Shown here piece by piece: positions 39,723-49,416 of a stretch of 64,000 nt of DNA. A program made the position numbers and the translations under genes. Numbering within the stretch: position 1 is the first letter of the stretch; every line of letters starts with the position of its first letter. Location of the stretch: contig NC_008786.1 in NCBI RefSeq assembly GCF_000015565.1, forward strand, positions 1,550,001-1,614,000, in the 5' to 3' direction. The notes under the pieces are model-generated. The model saw nothing but the letters and a program-made list of their open reading frames with translations, ran no database searches and was not told where the DNA came from. This DNA comes from Verminephrobacter eiseniae EF01-2 (GTDB taxonomy: Bacteria > Pseudomonadota > Gammaproteobacteria > Burkholderiales > Burkholderiaceae_C).

Positions 39723-40289
39723 GTGCAAGCGGATCGGGTTGCATGGAAGGAAAGCCAGCCAGCACTTGACGCAACAAAGCTTGTGTTCCTTGATGAGACG
39801 GGCACATCCACCAACATGACCCGCACACGAGGCCGTTCGCCGAAGGGACAGCGTTGCATAGCCAGTGTTCCACATGGTCACCGGAAAATCACCACCTTCA
39901 TTGCCGGCTTGCGGGTAAACGCCGTGACCGCCCCAATGGTCTTGGATGGCCCTATGGATGGCGAAGCATTCCTGGCCTATATACAGCAATTTCTGTGTCC
40001 TACGCTGCACCCTGGTGATATCGTGATCGCTGATAATTTGTCCAGCCATAAAGTCTCTGGTGTGCGTGAGGCCATTGAGGGGGTTGGTGCAACATTGCGT
40101 TATCTTCCGCCTTACTCACCAGATTTGAACCCTATCGAAAAATTCTTTTCCAAACTGAAAGCCCTGCTCAGGCAAGCTGAACAGCGTACTGTCGATGGAC
40201 TTTGGAATACCATCGGGCACCTGCTTGATTGTTTTACACCACAGGAATTGTCCAACTACTTTTCATCTTCTGGATATGTTTCTACTTAA
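39723..40289 (+). CDS. IS630-type transposase, second frame (DDE catalytic part)
   Basis: 188 residues with the DDE residues of the IS630/Tc1 type: [18 protein letters not shown] (first Asp), [18 protein letters not shown] (second Asp) and [20 protein letters not shown] (Glu). A GTG at 39723 is a possible separate start, but translation more likely continues from the first frame by slippage on the A8 run. The ending at 40289 is 13 bases from the element end. Confidence 0.87.
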   Translation: MQADRVAWKESQPALDATKLVFLDETGTSTNMTRTRGRSPKGQRCIASVPHGHRKITTFIAGLRVNAVTAPMVLDGPMDGEAFLAYIQQFLCPTLHPGDIVIADNLSSHKVSGVREAIEGVGATLRYLPPYSPDLNPIEKFFSKLKALLRQAEQRTVDGLWNTIGHLLDCFTPQELSNYFSSSGYVST

Positions 40290-40764
40290 ATCAAAAATGC
40301 TCTATGACGATGCCGGCAATGCCGCGACTGGCGGCGTAGCCGGTCATAAGCTCACCCATGATGGCGTTGGTGAGATCGCCCCCGGCATCGACCACGATCA
40401 CGTCGCCCGGCTGTGCCAAGTCAAGCGCTTTGTGCGCCATCAGATTGTCGCCAGGGCGGGTCTTGACCGTGAAGGCGGGGCCTGCGAGCGCATCGCCAGC
40501 GTGCATGGGACGCAGGCGCGGGCCGGCGGCCGTGATGCGCATCATGCAGTCACTGATGTTCGCCACAGGGATGCCCCGCAAGCGCGCCACCAGATCGGCG
40601 GAAACCTGCCGACGCCTCTTGAATATCTGGATCTGACTCATGGTGCCTGCCGTGTCTTGTTGTGAATACCCGAATCCACATTGTGCGGAGGCGGGGGAAC
40701 GCAATGTAAGACAGCAGGCTGTAAAAGCACCTATGCTGTATGTGCTGCGGGATATAGCCTGAGG

Positions 40765-41706
40765 TTAATTTCCGGGTTTACCTGCACTCGGGCGCGTGGC
40801 GGTCTGGAGACCGTTTTGCCGGTCGGCAACCGACTCCAGCAGCAGCTCGATGAACTTGTCCGCATGCGTCTTGCGCGTGTCAAACACCGAACGCACGATG
40901 CTTGGCACCAGCCGGATCTCGTCGGCGAGGGGCAGCACCTGCAGGTCCGTCCAGGCGATGCCCTCAACCGTGAACTGGTCGACCATGGCGATCCCCGCTC
41001 CCGAGCGCACCAGTGAGCACGCCACATCGGTCTGGTGGATATCGATGCGCGACTCGAGCGTCACGCCGGCTTTTCGAAAGGCAGCCGACACCAACTGGCC
41101 GAACGGGATCGTCGGATGGTGGACGATCAACGTGTAACGCGCCAGATCGGCGATCGACACCGTCGCCAATTGCGCCAGCTCGTGACCGAACGGAACCACG
41201 CACACCATTCGGCCTTCCGCGAAGGGCTGCATCGTCAGGTTGGGGTGCGCCAACGGCAGCACCGAGATGGCCAAGTCAACTTGGTTGCTCAGCACTTCCT
41301 GCGCCATGCTATTGAGCAGCGTGGTGTGGTAGTTCACGCGGATATTGGGGTATCGCCACACGAAGCGCGTGATGGCTTGCGGAATCAGGCCGCGACTCAG
41401 GCACGGGCTCGACGCGATGTTGAGCGTGCCAGGCGGGCCTTGCGCCAGACCGCGGGCAAAATCATCGACCCGCAGTGCCTGCTGATAGAGCTCGTCGACC
41501 TCCCGGAACAGCGCATCGCCCTCGGGCGTGGGCACGAGCTTGCCCTTGATACGGTTGAACAGCGCCAGTCCGAGCGTGTGCTCCGTATGGGACACAATGC
41601 GGCTGACAGCCGGCTGCGAAATGAACAGAAGCTTGGCCGCACCGTTGATGGAGCCAGTGAGCATGACGGCGCGGAACACCTCCATCTGGCGTAGTCTGAA
41701 TCTCAT
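40765..41706 (-). CDS. LysR-family transcriptional regulator
   Basis: A 313-residue regulator. The N-terminal winged helix-turn-helix is RLRQMEVFRAVMLTGSINGA then AKLLFISQPAVSRIVSHTEH. The rest is a LysR substrate-binding domain (GTLNIASSPCLSRGLIPQAI; ARYTLIVHHPTIPFGQLVSA; VACSLVRSGAGIAMVDQFTV). Its ATG overlaps the amidase stop (ATGA at 41703-41706), so it is co-translated after the amidase, an unusual position for a regulator. It probably controls the amidase and downstream catabolic genes. The ligand is unknown. Confidence 0.9.
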   Translation of the reverse strand: MRFRLRQMEVFRAVMLTGSINGAAKLLFISQPAVSRIVSHTEHTLGLALFNRIKGKLVPTPEGDALFREVDELYQQALRVDDFARGLAQGPPGTLNIASSPCLSRGLIPQAITRFVWRYPNIRVNYHTTLLNSMAQEVLSNQVDLAISVLPLAHPNLTMQPFAEGRMVCVVPFGHELAQLATVSIADLARYTLIVHHPTIPFGQLVSAAFRKAGVTLESRIDIHQTDVACSLVRSGAGIAMVDQFTVEGIAWTDLQVLPLADEIRLVPSIVRSVFDTRKTHADKFIELLLESVADRQNGLQTATRPSAGKPGN

Positions 41707-43076
41707 GTATTGTTGCGCGCCTCTTTTTGCAGCGCTTGCTCGATTTGCAGGGCCGCATTGAGCACTTGGTCATCTTTGAGCGCGCCATGCCAGACCATCA
41801 GGCCGACCGGCAGTTCGCCGGGCTGATGGCAGGGCAGGGACAAGGCACAGCCGTCGAGCAGGTTGATGATGCTGGTGTTGCGCAGCAGCAGGCTGTTGAC
41901 GCGCAAGAACTCGGCATCGCGCGCGGCGTCTTGCGCTGCATCGAGGCCATCGGCGGGGGCCACATCGGCGATGGCGGGCGCGACGATGGGCACGGTGGGC
42001 GACAGCAGCGCGTCGTAGTCGCGCAGTTCGGCGTGCATGCGCTCGATCCAGTGCTGGCGTGCCTGCAGCAGTTCGATGTATTCCCAGGCCATCATGCTGG
42101 CGCCTTTTTCGATGCGGGCGCGCACTCGGGGGTCGTAGCGGGCGCCTGTGCGCTGCAACAGCGCGCGGTGCCAGGCATAGCCCTCGGGGGCGGGAAAGCC
42201 GTAGGCCGGCGCTGCCTGCATGGCCGGCGGCGCGATGTGCGCGATCCGGGCGCCGGCCTGGCGCAGCGTGGCGATGCTGCGCTCGAATGCGCGGGCCACG
42301 GTGGCGTCCATGTCGTCGAGGAACCAGGTGGACACCAGCGCCAGCCGGTATTCGGACAGTGGCGCCTGGCTGCGCGCGACGTGGCGCGCGGCCAGCACCT
42401 CGTGCGCCACGATGGCGTCGCGCACGCTGCGGGTCAGCGCGCAGGCCGTGTCCAGGCTGTGGGACAGCGGAATGGCGCCGGTGGTGGGCACCAGCCGGGC
42501 CGTGTTCTTGAAGCCCACGATGCCGTTGAGCGCGGCCGGAATCCGTATCGATCCGCCGGTGTCCGAGCCCAACCCGATGAACGCGGCCCCGGTGGCCACC
42601 GAGACCCCGGCGCCGCTGGAGGAGCCGCCCGGCACACGGGGCGCGCCCGGCAGCGCGCCAGAGCGGGCGTCCCAGGCGGCTGGCGTGCCGAAATGCGGAT
42701 TCACCCCCACGCCGGAGCAAGCGAACTCGGTCATGTTGCTGCGCCCGATGATGCTGGCGCCCGCTGCCCGCAGCCTGGCCACCGCCACGCAGTCTCGTGC
42801 GGCGGGCGGGGCATCGGCCAGCGCGGTCGATCCGGCCGACGTGGTTTGCCCGGCGATGTCGAACAGGTCTTTGACCGATACCGCCAGTCCGGCCAGCGCC
42901 AGCCGCGCCTGGCCGGGCTGCGCCGCCGCGCTGCGCGCCTGATCGAAGGTGGTGCGGACAAAGCTGTGGTGGTTGGCCGGGGCCTGCGCGGCGGCAATGC
43001 AGCGCTCGAGTTCGGCGGGCGCCGTGGTGGCGCCGCTTTGCAGGCGTTCGCGGGTGGCGGTGAGGTCGGCGAGCAT
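41703..43076 (-). CDS. Amidase (amidase signature family)
   Basis: A 457-residue hydrolase of the amidase signature family. The Ser-cis-Ser-Lys triad is visible: Lys in LAGLAVSVKDLFDIAG, the cis-Ser in the Gly/Ser-rich stretch PGGSSSGAGVSVATGAAF and the nucleophile Ser in GLGSDTGGSIRIPAALNG. It hydrolyses a carboxamide to a carboxylate, which could feed the downstream dehydrogenases. The ATG at 43076 is the first sensible start (MLADLTATRERLQSG). It is first in the minus-strand cluster and divergent from rpsB. Confidence 0.9.
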   Translation of the reverse strand: MLADLTATRERLQSGATTAPAELERCIAAAQAPANHHSFVRTTFDQARSAAAQPGQARLALAGLAVSVKDLFDIAGQTTSAGSTALADAPPAARDCVAVARLRAAGASIIGRSNMTEFACSGVGVNPHFGTPAAWDARSGALPGAPRVPGGSSSGAGVSVATGAAFIGLGSDTGGSIRIPAALNGIVGFKNTARLVPTTGAIPLSHSLDTACALTRSVRDAIVAHEVLAARHVARSQAPLSEYRLALVSTWFLDDMDATVARAFERSIATLRQAGARIAHIAPPAMQAAPAYGFPAPEGYAWHRALLQRTGARYDPRVRARIEKGASMMAWEYIELLQARQHWIERMHAELRDYDALLSPTVPIVAPAIADVAPADGLDAAQDAARDAEFLRVNSLLLRNTSIINLLDGCALSLPCHQPGELPVGLMVWHGALKDDQVLNAALQIEQALQKEARNNT

Positions 43077-43402
43077 GGTCTGTGGTGCTAGAATCGTCAG
43101 GTTTTGCCGAGGGCCGCAACGCGCCGCGCGCCGCCCCAGCCCCCAGGGATTTCCCCAGGGGAGGCCAGGCGCGGCAGTCAGCCAGGCCGTGCAAGTCGGT
43201 GTGAGTGGGCGGTGGGTTGGCATCGTCACGCGACGACCAAGCCAGCCATTGCCATTGCATCGGCACGCAGCGACCGAACGAGTGTACACGCGGCTGCGGC
43301 AAAACAATCGCAAACCGGCCCTGTCCAGGTGTTGCGTCCTTCGTAGCAACGGCGGCGCAATGATTGGGGCTGGATTTCAGACCCAACCTATGGAGTATTT
43401 TC
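43077..43402. other. Divergent promoter region between the amidase gene and rpsB
   Basis: 326 bases with no recognised gene. It must hold the amidase-cluster promoter and the strong rpsB promoter with its leader. A ribosome binding site-like GGAG (43392-43395) precedes rpsB. No riboswitch or terminator was identified by eye. Confidence 0.5.
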
Positions 43403-44155
43403 ATGTCCGTCAGCATGCGCGAAATGCTGGAAGCCGGTGTCCACTTCGGTCACCAAACCCGCTTCTGGAACCCCAAGATGGCCCCCTATATCTTCGGCCA
43501 CCGCAACAAGATCCACATCATCAACCTGGAAAAGTCGCTGCCACTGTTCCAGCAAGCCCAGAAGTTCGTCCGGCAACTGGCGGCCAACCGTGGCACGATT
43601 TTGATGGTCGGCACCAAGCGCCAGGCCCGTGAAATCCTGGCCACCGAGGCGTTGCGCGCCGGCATGCCTTTCGTCGACCAGCGCTGGCTCGGCGGCATGC
43701 TGACCAACTTCAAGACCGTCAAGACCTCGATCAAGCGGCTCAAGGACATGAAGGCCCAGCAGGAAGCGGGGCTCGACAGCCTGAGCAAGAAAGAGCAACT
43801 GACCTTCTCGCGCGAAATCGACAAGCTCGAAAAAGACATCGGCGGCATACAGGACATGAGCGCATTGCCCAACGCGATCTTCGTCATCGACGTGGGTTTC
43901 CACAAGATCGCCGTGGCCGAAGCCAAGAAACTGGGCATTGCGCTGATCGGTGTGGTCGACACCAACCATTCGCCCGAAGGCATCGACTATGTGATCCCCG
44001 GCAACGACGACTCGGCCAAGGCCGTGGCGCTGTACGCCCGCGGCATCGCCGACGCGATCATCGAAGGCCGTGCCAACGCCATCAACGAAGTGGTCAAAGC
44101 GGTGGCTCCCGAGAGCTCGGACGAGTTCGTCGAGGTCGATGAGTCTGCGCCCTGA
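43403..44155 (+). CDS. rpsB: 30S ribosomal protein S2
   Basis: 250 residues, complete. Typical sequence [20 protein letters not shown] followed by [40 protein letters not shown] and [21 protein letters not shown]2 joins the back of the small subunit and is needed for translation initiation. It heads the rpsB-tsf-pyrH-frr cluster, the conserved bacterial order. A hairpin with a T-run follows before tsf. Confidence 0.98.
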
Positions 44156-44206
44156 TGGTCTGAGCGCTGCGTGCGAACCCGGGCCGAGCGCCAGGCGCGA
44201 ACCAAA

Positions 44207-44236
44207 GCGGGGCCCCGGGTGAGCCCCCTTTTTTTA
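44207..44236 (+). terminator. Terminator or attenuator hairpin between rpsB and tsf
   Basis: GGGGC and GCCCC enclose CCCGGGTGA and are followed by C and seven T. A partial terminator here would lower tsf expression relative to rpsB, as known for this operon in other bacteria; the effect in this organism is inference. Confidence 0.55.
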
Positions 44237-44276
44237 GCCGCAATACCCGATTGAACTGAACCCGGAAGGAAGACAG

Positions 44277-45203
44277 ATGGCTGCAATTACCGCAAGCATG
44301 GTTGCCGAACTGCGCGGCAAGACCGACGCCCCGATGATGGAATGCAAGAAAGCGCTGACCGAAGCCGGCGGCGACATGGCCAAGGCCGAGGAGTTGCTGC
44401 GCATCAAGCTCGGCACCAAGGCCGGCAAGGCGGCAGCGCGCATCACCGCCGAAGGCGTGGTGGCTTGCCATATCGACGGCACCCGGGGGGCGCTGATCGA
44501 GGTCAACAGCGAAACCGATTTCGTCAGCAAGAACGACAGTTTCCTGCAACTGGCCCGGGCTGCGGCCGAACTGGTGGCCAGGCACCAGCCGGCAGACATC
44601 GCTGCGCTGGGGGCGCTGGCTTACGAGCAAGACGGCTTCGGCCCCACGCTCGAAGACGTGCGCAAGGGCCTGATCGGCAAGATCGGCGAGAACATGGTCT
44701 TGCGCCGCTTCAGGTATTTTGGCGCCGGCCACCGGCTGGTCTCGTACCTGCACGGCACCCGCATCGGGGTGGTGGTCGAGTTCGACGGCGACGCCACCGT
44801 GGCCAAGGACGTGGCCATGCACATCGCGGCGATGAAGCCCGTGGCCCTGAGCAGCGCCGGAGTGCCCGCCGAACTGATCGCCGCAGAGCGTTCGGTGGCG
44901 GCGGCCAAGGCCGCCGAAGACAAGGCCCGTGCCGAAGCCGAGGGCCGACCCGTGCAATCCGACGACATCGTGGCCAAGCGCATCGAAGGCGCGGTGCACA
45001 AGTACCTCAAGGATGTCGCGCTGTTCAACCAGGCTTTCGTGAAGAACGACAAGCAGACCGTAGAGCAGGTGCTCAAGGCTGCCGGCACCACGGTCAAGGG
45101 CTTCGCACTCTATGTCGTGGGCGAAGGCATGGAAAAGAAGGTCGACGACTTCGCTGCCGAAGTGGCGGCCCAGGTGGCCGCAGCGAAAGCTGCCGTCACC
45201 TGA
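44277..45203 (+). CDS. tsf: Elongation factor Ts
   Basis: 308 residues. EF-Ts regenerates EF-Tu-GTP. The N-terminal UBA-like part ([30 protein letters not shown]) and the dimerisation domain ([20 protein letters not shown]) are clear, and the coiled coil is in the [20 protein letters not shown] region. It follows rpsB by 121 bases. Confidence 0.97.
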   Translation: MAAITASMVAELRGKTDAPMMECKKALTEAGGDMAKAEELLRIKLGTKAGKAAARITAEGVVACHIDGTRGALIEVNSETDFVSKNDSFLQLARAAAELVARHQPADIAALGALAYEQDGFGPTLEDVRKGLIGKIGENMVLRRFRYFGAGHRLVSYLHGTRIGVVVEFDGDATVAKDVAMHIAAMKPVALSSAGVPAELIAAERSVAAAKAAEDKARAEAEGRPVQSDDIVAKRIEGAVHKYLKDVALFNQAFVKNDKQTVEQVLKAAGTTVKGFALYVVGEGMEKKVDDFAAEVAAQVAAAKAAVT

Positions 45204-45284
45204 TCGAAAGTTGCTGCCGCCACTCGAGCGAAAGCCGCTGCCCGATCGTCATGTCCCTGCCTGCCCTGTCACCGGAGAGTCCCC

Positions 45285-46007
45285 ATGTCCCATGCTGCAC
45301 CAGCCCACAAGCGCATCCTGCTCAAGCTGTCGGGCGAGGCGCTGATGGGCTCTGACGCGTTTGGCATCAACCACGCCACCATCGTTCGCATGGTGCAGGA
45401 GATCGCCGAAGTGACGCGCCTGGGGGTGCAGGTGGCGGTGGTGATCGGCGGGGGCAATATCTTCCGGGGCGTGGCCGGTGGCGCGGTCGGCATGGATCGT
45501 GCCACGGCCGACTACATGGGCATGCTGGCCACCGTGATGAACGCGCTGGCGCTGGCCGACGCGATGAACAAGCAAGCGCTGGTGGCGCGCGTGATGTCGG
45601 CCATTGCCATCGAGCAGGTGGTCGAGCCCTATGTGCGGCCCAAGGCCCTGCAGTATCTGGAAGAAGGCAAGGTGGTCATTTTTGCGGCCGGCACCGGCAA
45701 TCCGTTCTTCACCACCGATACCGCCGCCGCGCTGCGCGGCGCCGAAATCGGCGCCGAGGTGGTGCTCAAGGCCACCAAGGTGGACGGCGTTTATACTGCC
45801 GACCCCCAGAAGGATCCCACGGCCACGCGCTATGCCAAGCTCAGTTTCGACGAGGCGATGGCGCGCAATCTGGGCATCATGGATGCGACCGCGTTTGCGC
45901 TGTGCCGCGACCAGAGGCTGCCGGTGCGGGTGTTCTCCATCATCAAGCATGGCGCCTTCAAGCGCGTGGTGATGGGCGAAGACGAAGGTACGCTGGTTTA
46001 CGTCTGA
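45285..46007 (+). CDS. pyrH: Uridylate kinase
   Basis: 240 residues. Phosphorylates UMP to UDP and is allosterically controlled by GTP and UTP. Key regions: [60 protein letters not shown] and [20 protein letters not shown], then [20 protein letters not shown]. The start ATG at 45285 follows GGAGAG. It belongs to the translation/nucleotide cluster with tsf and frr. Confidence 0.97.
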   Translation: MSHAAPAHKRILLKLSGEALMGSDAFGINHATIVRMVQEIAEVTRLGVQVAVVIGGGNIFRGVAGGAVGMDRATADYMGMLATVMNALALADAMNKQALVARVMSAIAIEQVVEPYVRPKALQYLEEGKVVIFAAGTGNPFFTTDTAAALRGAEIGAEVVLKATKVDGVYTADPQKDPTATRYAKLSFDEAMARNLGIMDATAFALCRDQRLPVRVFSIIKHGAFKRVVMGEDEGTLVYV

Positions 46008-46040
46008 CGATGGCTGCGGGCCGGCCCCCGAGGAGAAAAC

Positions 46041-46601
46041 ATGACGATTGCCGAGATCAGGAAACATGCGGCGACCAGGATGGACCAGTCCATCGCGGCG
46101 TTCAGGAACAACCTGCAGAAGATTCGCACGGGCCGTGCCAATCCGGCTTTGCTCGATGCGGTGCAGGTCGACTACTACGGCGCCCTTGTGCCGCTGAGCC
46201 AGGTGGCGAATGTGGCGCTGATCGACGCGCGCACCATCAGCGTGCAGCCCTGGGAAAAGGGCATGGGAGCGAAGATCGAAAAGGCCATCCGCGACAGCGA
46301 CCTGGGCCTGAACCCGGCGGCCATGGGCGATCTGATCCGCGTGCCGATGCCGCCGATGAGCCAGGAGCGCCGCAAGGAGATGACCAAGCTGGCGCGCAAC
46401 GAGGGCGAGAGCGCCAAGATCGCCGTGCGCAACCTGCGCCGCGATGCCAACGAGTCCATCAAGAAACTGGTCAAGGACAAGCTGGCCTCGGAAGACGAGC
46501 AAAAGCGCGCCGAGACCGAGGTGCAGAAATTCACCGACAAACATATCGCCGAGATCGATGCGCTGGTGGCGGCCAAAGAGCAGGAAATCATGGCGCTTTG
46601 A
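46041..46601 (+). CDS. frr: Ribosome recycling factor
   Basis: 186 residues. Splits the post-termination ribosome with EF-G. Family blocks: [60 protein letters not shown] and [26 protein letters not shown] precedes the start. It is 33 bases after pyrH. Confidence 0.97.
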
Positions 46602-46613
46602 GCGGCCCGGCAT

Positions 46614-47345
46614 ATGTCTGACCCGCAGGTGGTTCCACACCACATTGCCATCGTCATGGACGGCAATGGCCGCTGGGCCACGCGCCGCTTGTTGCCGCGC
46701 CTGGCGGGGCACCAGCAGGGGGTCGAGGCGCTGCGCCGCTGCGCCCGCGCCTGCGTGCAGCGCGGGGTGGCGGTGCTGACCGTTTTTGCGTTTTCTTCCG
46801 AAAACTGGAATCGGCCGGCCGATGAGGTCTCGGGCCTGCTGGAACTGCTGGCGCTGGCGCTGGCGCGCGAGGTGCCGCAACTGCAAAAAGACGGCGTGCG
46901 CTTGTATTTTGTTGGCGCGCGCGCCGACCTGGCGCCCAAGGTGCGCGCCGACCTGGCGCAGGCCGAGGCCGCGACGGCGGCCAACGCCCGCCTGGTGCTC
47001 AATGTGTGCTTCAACTATGGCGGCCGCTGGGACATTGCCCAGGCGGCGGCGGCGCTGGCGGCCCGTGGCGAACCGATCACCGAGGCCAGCCTGCACGGCG
47101 CGCTCGGGCTGGCCCATGTGCCGGACCCGGACCTGCTGATCCGCACCGGGGGCGAAATGCGGATCAGCAATTTTTTGCTCTGGCAGGCCGCATACTCCGA
47201 ACTGTTTTTCAGCGACCGGCTGTGGCCGGACTTCGACGAGTCGGCACTGGACGGGGCGATTGCCGCGTTCTGCGGCCGCGAGCGCCGTTTTGGCAAAACC
47301 TCCGCACAAATCCTGTCCGCGCATCCCGATCCGGTGCCGGTCTGA
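46614..47345 (+). CDS. uppS: Undecaprenyl diphosphate synthase
   Basis: 243 residues. A cis-prenyltransferase making the C55 lipid carrier for peptidoglycan and other glycans. The catalytic block HHIAIVMDGNGRWATRR has the Asp, Gly and Arg residues, and the second block is TVFAFSSENWNRPADEV. DLLIRTGGEMRISNFLLWQA and YSELFFSDRLWPDF complete the family pattern. It lies 12 bases after frr, likely in the same operon. Confidence 0.96.
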   Translation: MSDPQVVPHHIAIVMDGNGRWATRRLLPRLAGHQQGVEALRRCARACVQRGVAVLTVFAFSSENWNRPADEVSGLLELLALALAREVPQLQKDGVRLYFVGARADLAPKVRADLAQAEAATAANARLVLNVCFNYGGRWDIAQAAAALAARGEPITEASLHGALGLAHVPDPDLLIRTGGEMRISNFLLWQAAYSELFFSDRLWPDFDESALDGAIAAFCGRERRFGKTSAQILSAHPDPVPV

Positions 47346-47354
47346 AAAGGCCCC

Positions 47355-48206
47355 ATGCTTGCGCAGCGCGTCGTCACCGCCCTTGTCTTGCTGGCCATCG
47401 TATTGCCGGCGCTGTGGTATCCCTCGACCATACCGTTTGCGCTGTTGGTGCTGGCGTTGGTGGCTGCCGGGGCCTGGGAATGGGGGCGCCTGAGCGGCCT
47501 GGGCCAGGCCGGCTCCTGGGCGCTGGGCGCTGCCTGCAGCGTGCTGTGCGGCGCCTCTTGGGCGCTGGGCCTGGTCGAGCGCGCGTTGACGCTGCTCTGG
47601 CTGCTGGGCGGCGGGCTGTGGGTGCTGGCCGTCGTCTGGCTGCTGCGCGCCGGTGTGCCGGCCTGGGCGCGCATTCCTGCCGCTGCGCGCCGGGTGGCCG
47701 GGGTGCTGGCCTTGTGGCTGGCCTGGCTGGCGGTGGTGCAGGCGCAGCATGTCGGGAGCAATTTTTTGTTGTCCGTCTTGCTGCTGGTGTGGGTGGCTGA
47801 TATCTTTGCCTATTTTGCGGGCCGGGCTTTGGGTCTGCGCTTTGCCCGGGCCCGGCTGGCGCCGGCCATCAGCCCGGGCAAGAGTTGGGAAGGCGTGTGG
47901 GGCGCTGCGCTGGGCGTGCTGCTGCTGGCCTGGGTCTGGGTGGCGGCCGATGCCCATTGGCAGGCGGCAGTGCCCAGCTTTTACACCCGTATGGCGCAAC
48001 CGGGCTGGTGGTTCCTGGCGCTTGCGGCATTGTTCATGCTCGCAATGGGTGTTGCGGGCGATCTGCTGGAGTCGCTGATCAAACGCAGCGCCGGCGTGAA
48101 AGACAGCAGCGGCCTGCTGCCCGGTCACGGCGGCGTGCTCGACCGGGTCGACGCCTTGTTGCCTACGCTGCCGCTGGCGATGATGTTGACCCGTCTGACG
48201 ACATGA
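47355..48206 (+). CDS. cdsA: Phosphatidate cytidylyltransferase
   Basis: 283 residues with about eight membrane segments (for example VVTALVLLAIVLPALWY and LALWLAWLAVVQAQHV). Makes CDP-diacylglycerol for phospholipid synthesis. The C-terminal signature is KDSSGLLPGHGGVLDRVDAL with the Asp residues of the CDS family. The stop overlaps the dxr start (ATGA at 48203-48206). Confidence 0.95.
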   Translation: MLAQRVVTALVLLAIVLPALWYPSTIPFALLVLALVAAGAWEWGRLSGLGQAGSWALGAACSVLCGASWALGLVERALTLLWLLGGGLWVLAVVWLLRAGVPAWARIPAAARRVAGVLALWLAWLAVVQAQHVGSNFLLSVLLLVWVADIFAYFAGRALGLRFARARLAPAISPGKSWEGVWGAALGVLLLAWVWVAADAHWQAAVPSFYTRMAQPGWWFLALAALFMLAMGVAGDLLESLIKRSAGVKDSSGLLPGHGGVLDRVDALLPTLPLAMMLTRLTT

Positions 48207-49387
48207 AACAACGACTCACAGTCCTGGGCTCCACCGGTTCCATAGGCACCAGCACGCTCGATGTGGTGGCCCGGCATCCCGACCGGTTCGAGCTGTTTGC
48301 GCTCAGCGCTGCCACCCAGGTCGATCTGCTGCTGGCGCAATGTGCGCAGTTTGGCCCCCGGTTCGCCGTGATGGCCAGCCGGCCCCATGCCCGGTCGCTG
48401 GCCGAGAAGTTGAAGGCCAACGACATTCAGACGCAAGTGATCATTGCCCATGATGCCCTCGAAATAATAGCGTCCCATGCCGATGTGGATGTCGTGATGG
48501 CGGCCATCGTCGGGGCGGCGGGGCTGGCGCCCTGCCTGGCGGCCGCCCGTGCCGGCAAGCGGCTGCTGCTGGCCAACAAGGAGGCGCTGGTCGTCGGCGG
48601 CGCCTTGTTCATGCAGACCGTGCGCCAGGGCGGGGCCAGGCTGCTGCCCATCGACAGCGAGCATTCGGCGATTTTCCAATGCCTGCCCGAGGACCCGGCC
48701 ACCTGGTCCGGGCGGGTCGACAGCATCCTCTTGACCGCCTCGGGCGGGCCGTTTCGCCAGCACGACCCGGCCACGCTGGCGCACATCACGCCGGCCCAGG
48801 CCTGCGCGCACCCGAACTTTGCCATGGGGCGCAAGATTTCGGTCGATTCGGCAACGATGATGAACAAGGCGCTGGAGGTGATCGAGGCGCGCTGGTTGTT
48901 CGACCTGCGTCCGGAGCAGATCAAGGTCGTGCTCCATCCGCAGCAGATCATCCATTCGATGGTGCAGTTCAAGGACGCATCGGTTCTGGCCCAACTCGGC
49001 ACACCCGACATGCGGGTGCCGATCGCCTGCGGGCTGGCCTGGCCGGAGCGCATTGCCAGCGGCGCCAGAACGCTCGATTTCTCGACCCTGTCGGCGCTCG
49101 CGTTCGAGGCCGCCGATGCCGTTCGCTTTCCGGGGCTGCATCTGTCCTGGCAGGCGCTGAAGGCGGTCGAGGGAACGACCGCCGTGCTCAACGCCGCCAA
49201 CGAGGTGGCGGTGGCGGCGTTCTTGTCCGGGCGACTGCGTTTCGACCATATCCATGCGGTCAATCTGGCCACGCTGGACGCGGTAGCGCCCTGCCGGCCC
49301 GATTCGCTGCAAGCCCTGCTCGACCTGGACAGCCAGGCGCGCCATGCCGCCGAGCATGCCGCCGGCAGGTATTGCCGAATGTCGTGA
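48203..49387 (+). CDS. dxr: 1-deoxy-D-xylulose-5-phosphate reductoisomerase
   Basis: 394 residues. Commits carbon to the MEP isoprenoid pathway, making MEP from DXP with NADPH and a divalent metal. Motifs: LTVLGSTGSIGTSTLDVVAR (NADPH), LLLANKEALVVGGALFMQ, PIDSEHSAIFQCL (metal-binding Asp and Glu), LTASGGPFR and HPNFAMGRKISVDSATMMNK. The ATG at 48203 overlaps the cdsA stop. It supplies precursors used by uppS in the same cluster. Confidence 0.97.
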   Translation: MKQRLTVLGSTGSIGTSTLDVVARHPDRFELFALSAATQVDLLLAQCAQFGPRFAVMASRPHARSLAEKLKANDIQTQVIIAHDALEIIASHADVDVVMAAIVGAAGLAPCLAAARAGKRLLLANKEALVVGGALFMQTVRQGGARLLPIDSEHSAIFQCLPEDPATWSGRVDSILLTASGGPFRQHDPATLAHITPAQACAHPNFAMGRKISVDSATMMNKALEVIEARWLFDLRPEQIKVVLHPQQIIHSMVQFKDASVLAQLGTPDMRVPIACGLAWPERIASGARTLDFSTLSALAFEAADAVRFPGLHLSWQALKAVEGTTAVLNAANEVAVAAFLSGRLRFDHIHAVNLATLDAVAPCRPDSLQALLDLDSQARHAAEHAAGRYCRMS

Positions 49388-49416
49388 ATGTCGTAATCCC
49401 CCACGGAGCCACCGCC

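Larger units (their letters stand above)
39284..40302 (+). mobile_element. IS630-type element (type 2), copy in the RraA-like gene
   Basis: 1019 bp with TA duplicated on each side (39282-39283 and 40303-40304). The ends read inward GAGCATATTTGACTTAA and GAGCATTTTTGATTTAA. It encodes two overlapping frames of one transposase. It is almost identical to the copy inside the CRISPR array (61264-62282), which has the opposite orientation, and to the truncated copy at 23608. Confidence 0.93.
38946..40641 (-). pseudogene. RraA-like / 4-hydroxy-4-methyl-2-oxoglutarate aldolase-type gene split by an IS630-type element
   Basis: The 5' part (from the ATG at 40641, MSQIQIFKRRRQVSADLVAR) runs through SDCMMRITAAGPRLRPMHAG and VIVVDAGGDLTNAIMGELMT to RGIAGIVI. 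There the element at 39284-40302 interrupts it. The 3' part resumes with NGAIRDAGMLRASPFPVYAA and IQPGDLIVGDADGVLCVPID and ends at 38946. Joining the halves and removing the element with one TA restores a normal roughly 227-residue protein of the RraA/DmpG-unrelated aldolase family (Mg-dependent, GD...R/D motif). It is inactivated in this strain, so the cluster probably no longer runs its original pathway. Confidence 0.88.

Noticed and set aside
41727..43091. A 454-codon plus-strand frame opposite the amidase gene
   Set aside because: It is antisense to a well-supported amidase and has no recognisable domain.
45249..48128. A 959-codon open frame on the minus strand
   Set aside because: It is antisense to pyrH, frr, uppS and cdsA, is rich in His, Gln, Arg and Gly and has no domain. 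It is a shadow frame.
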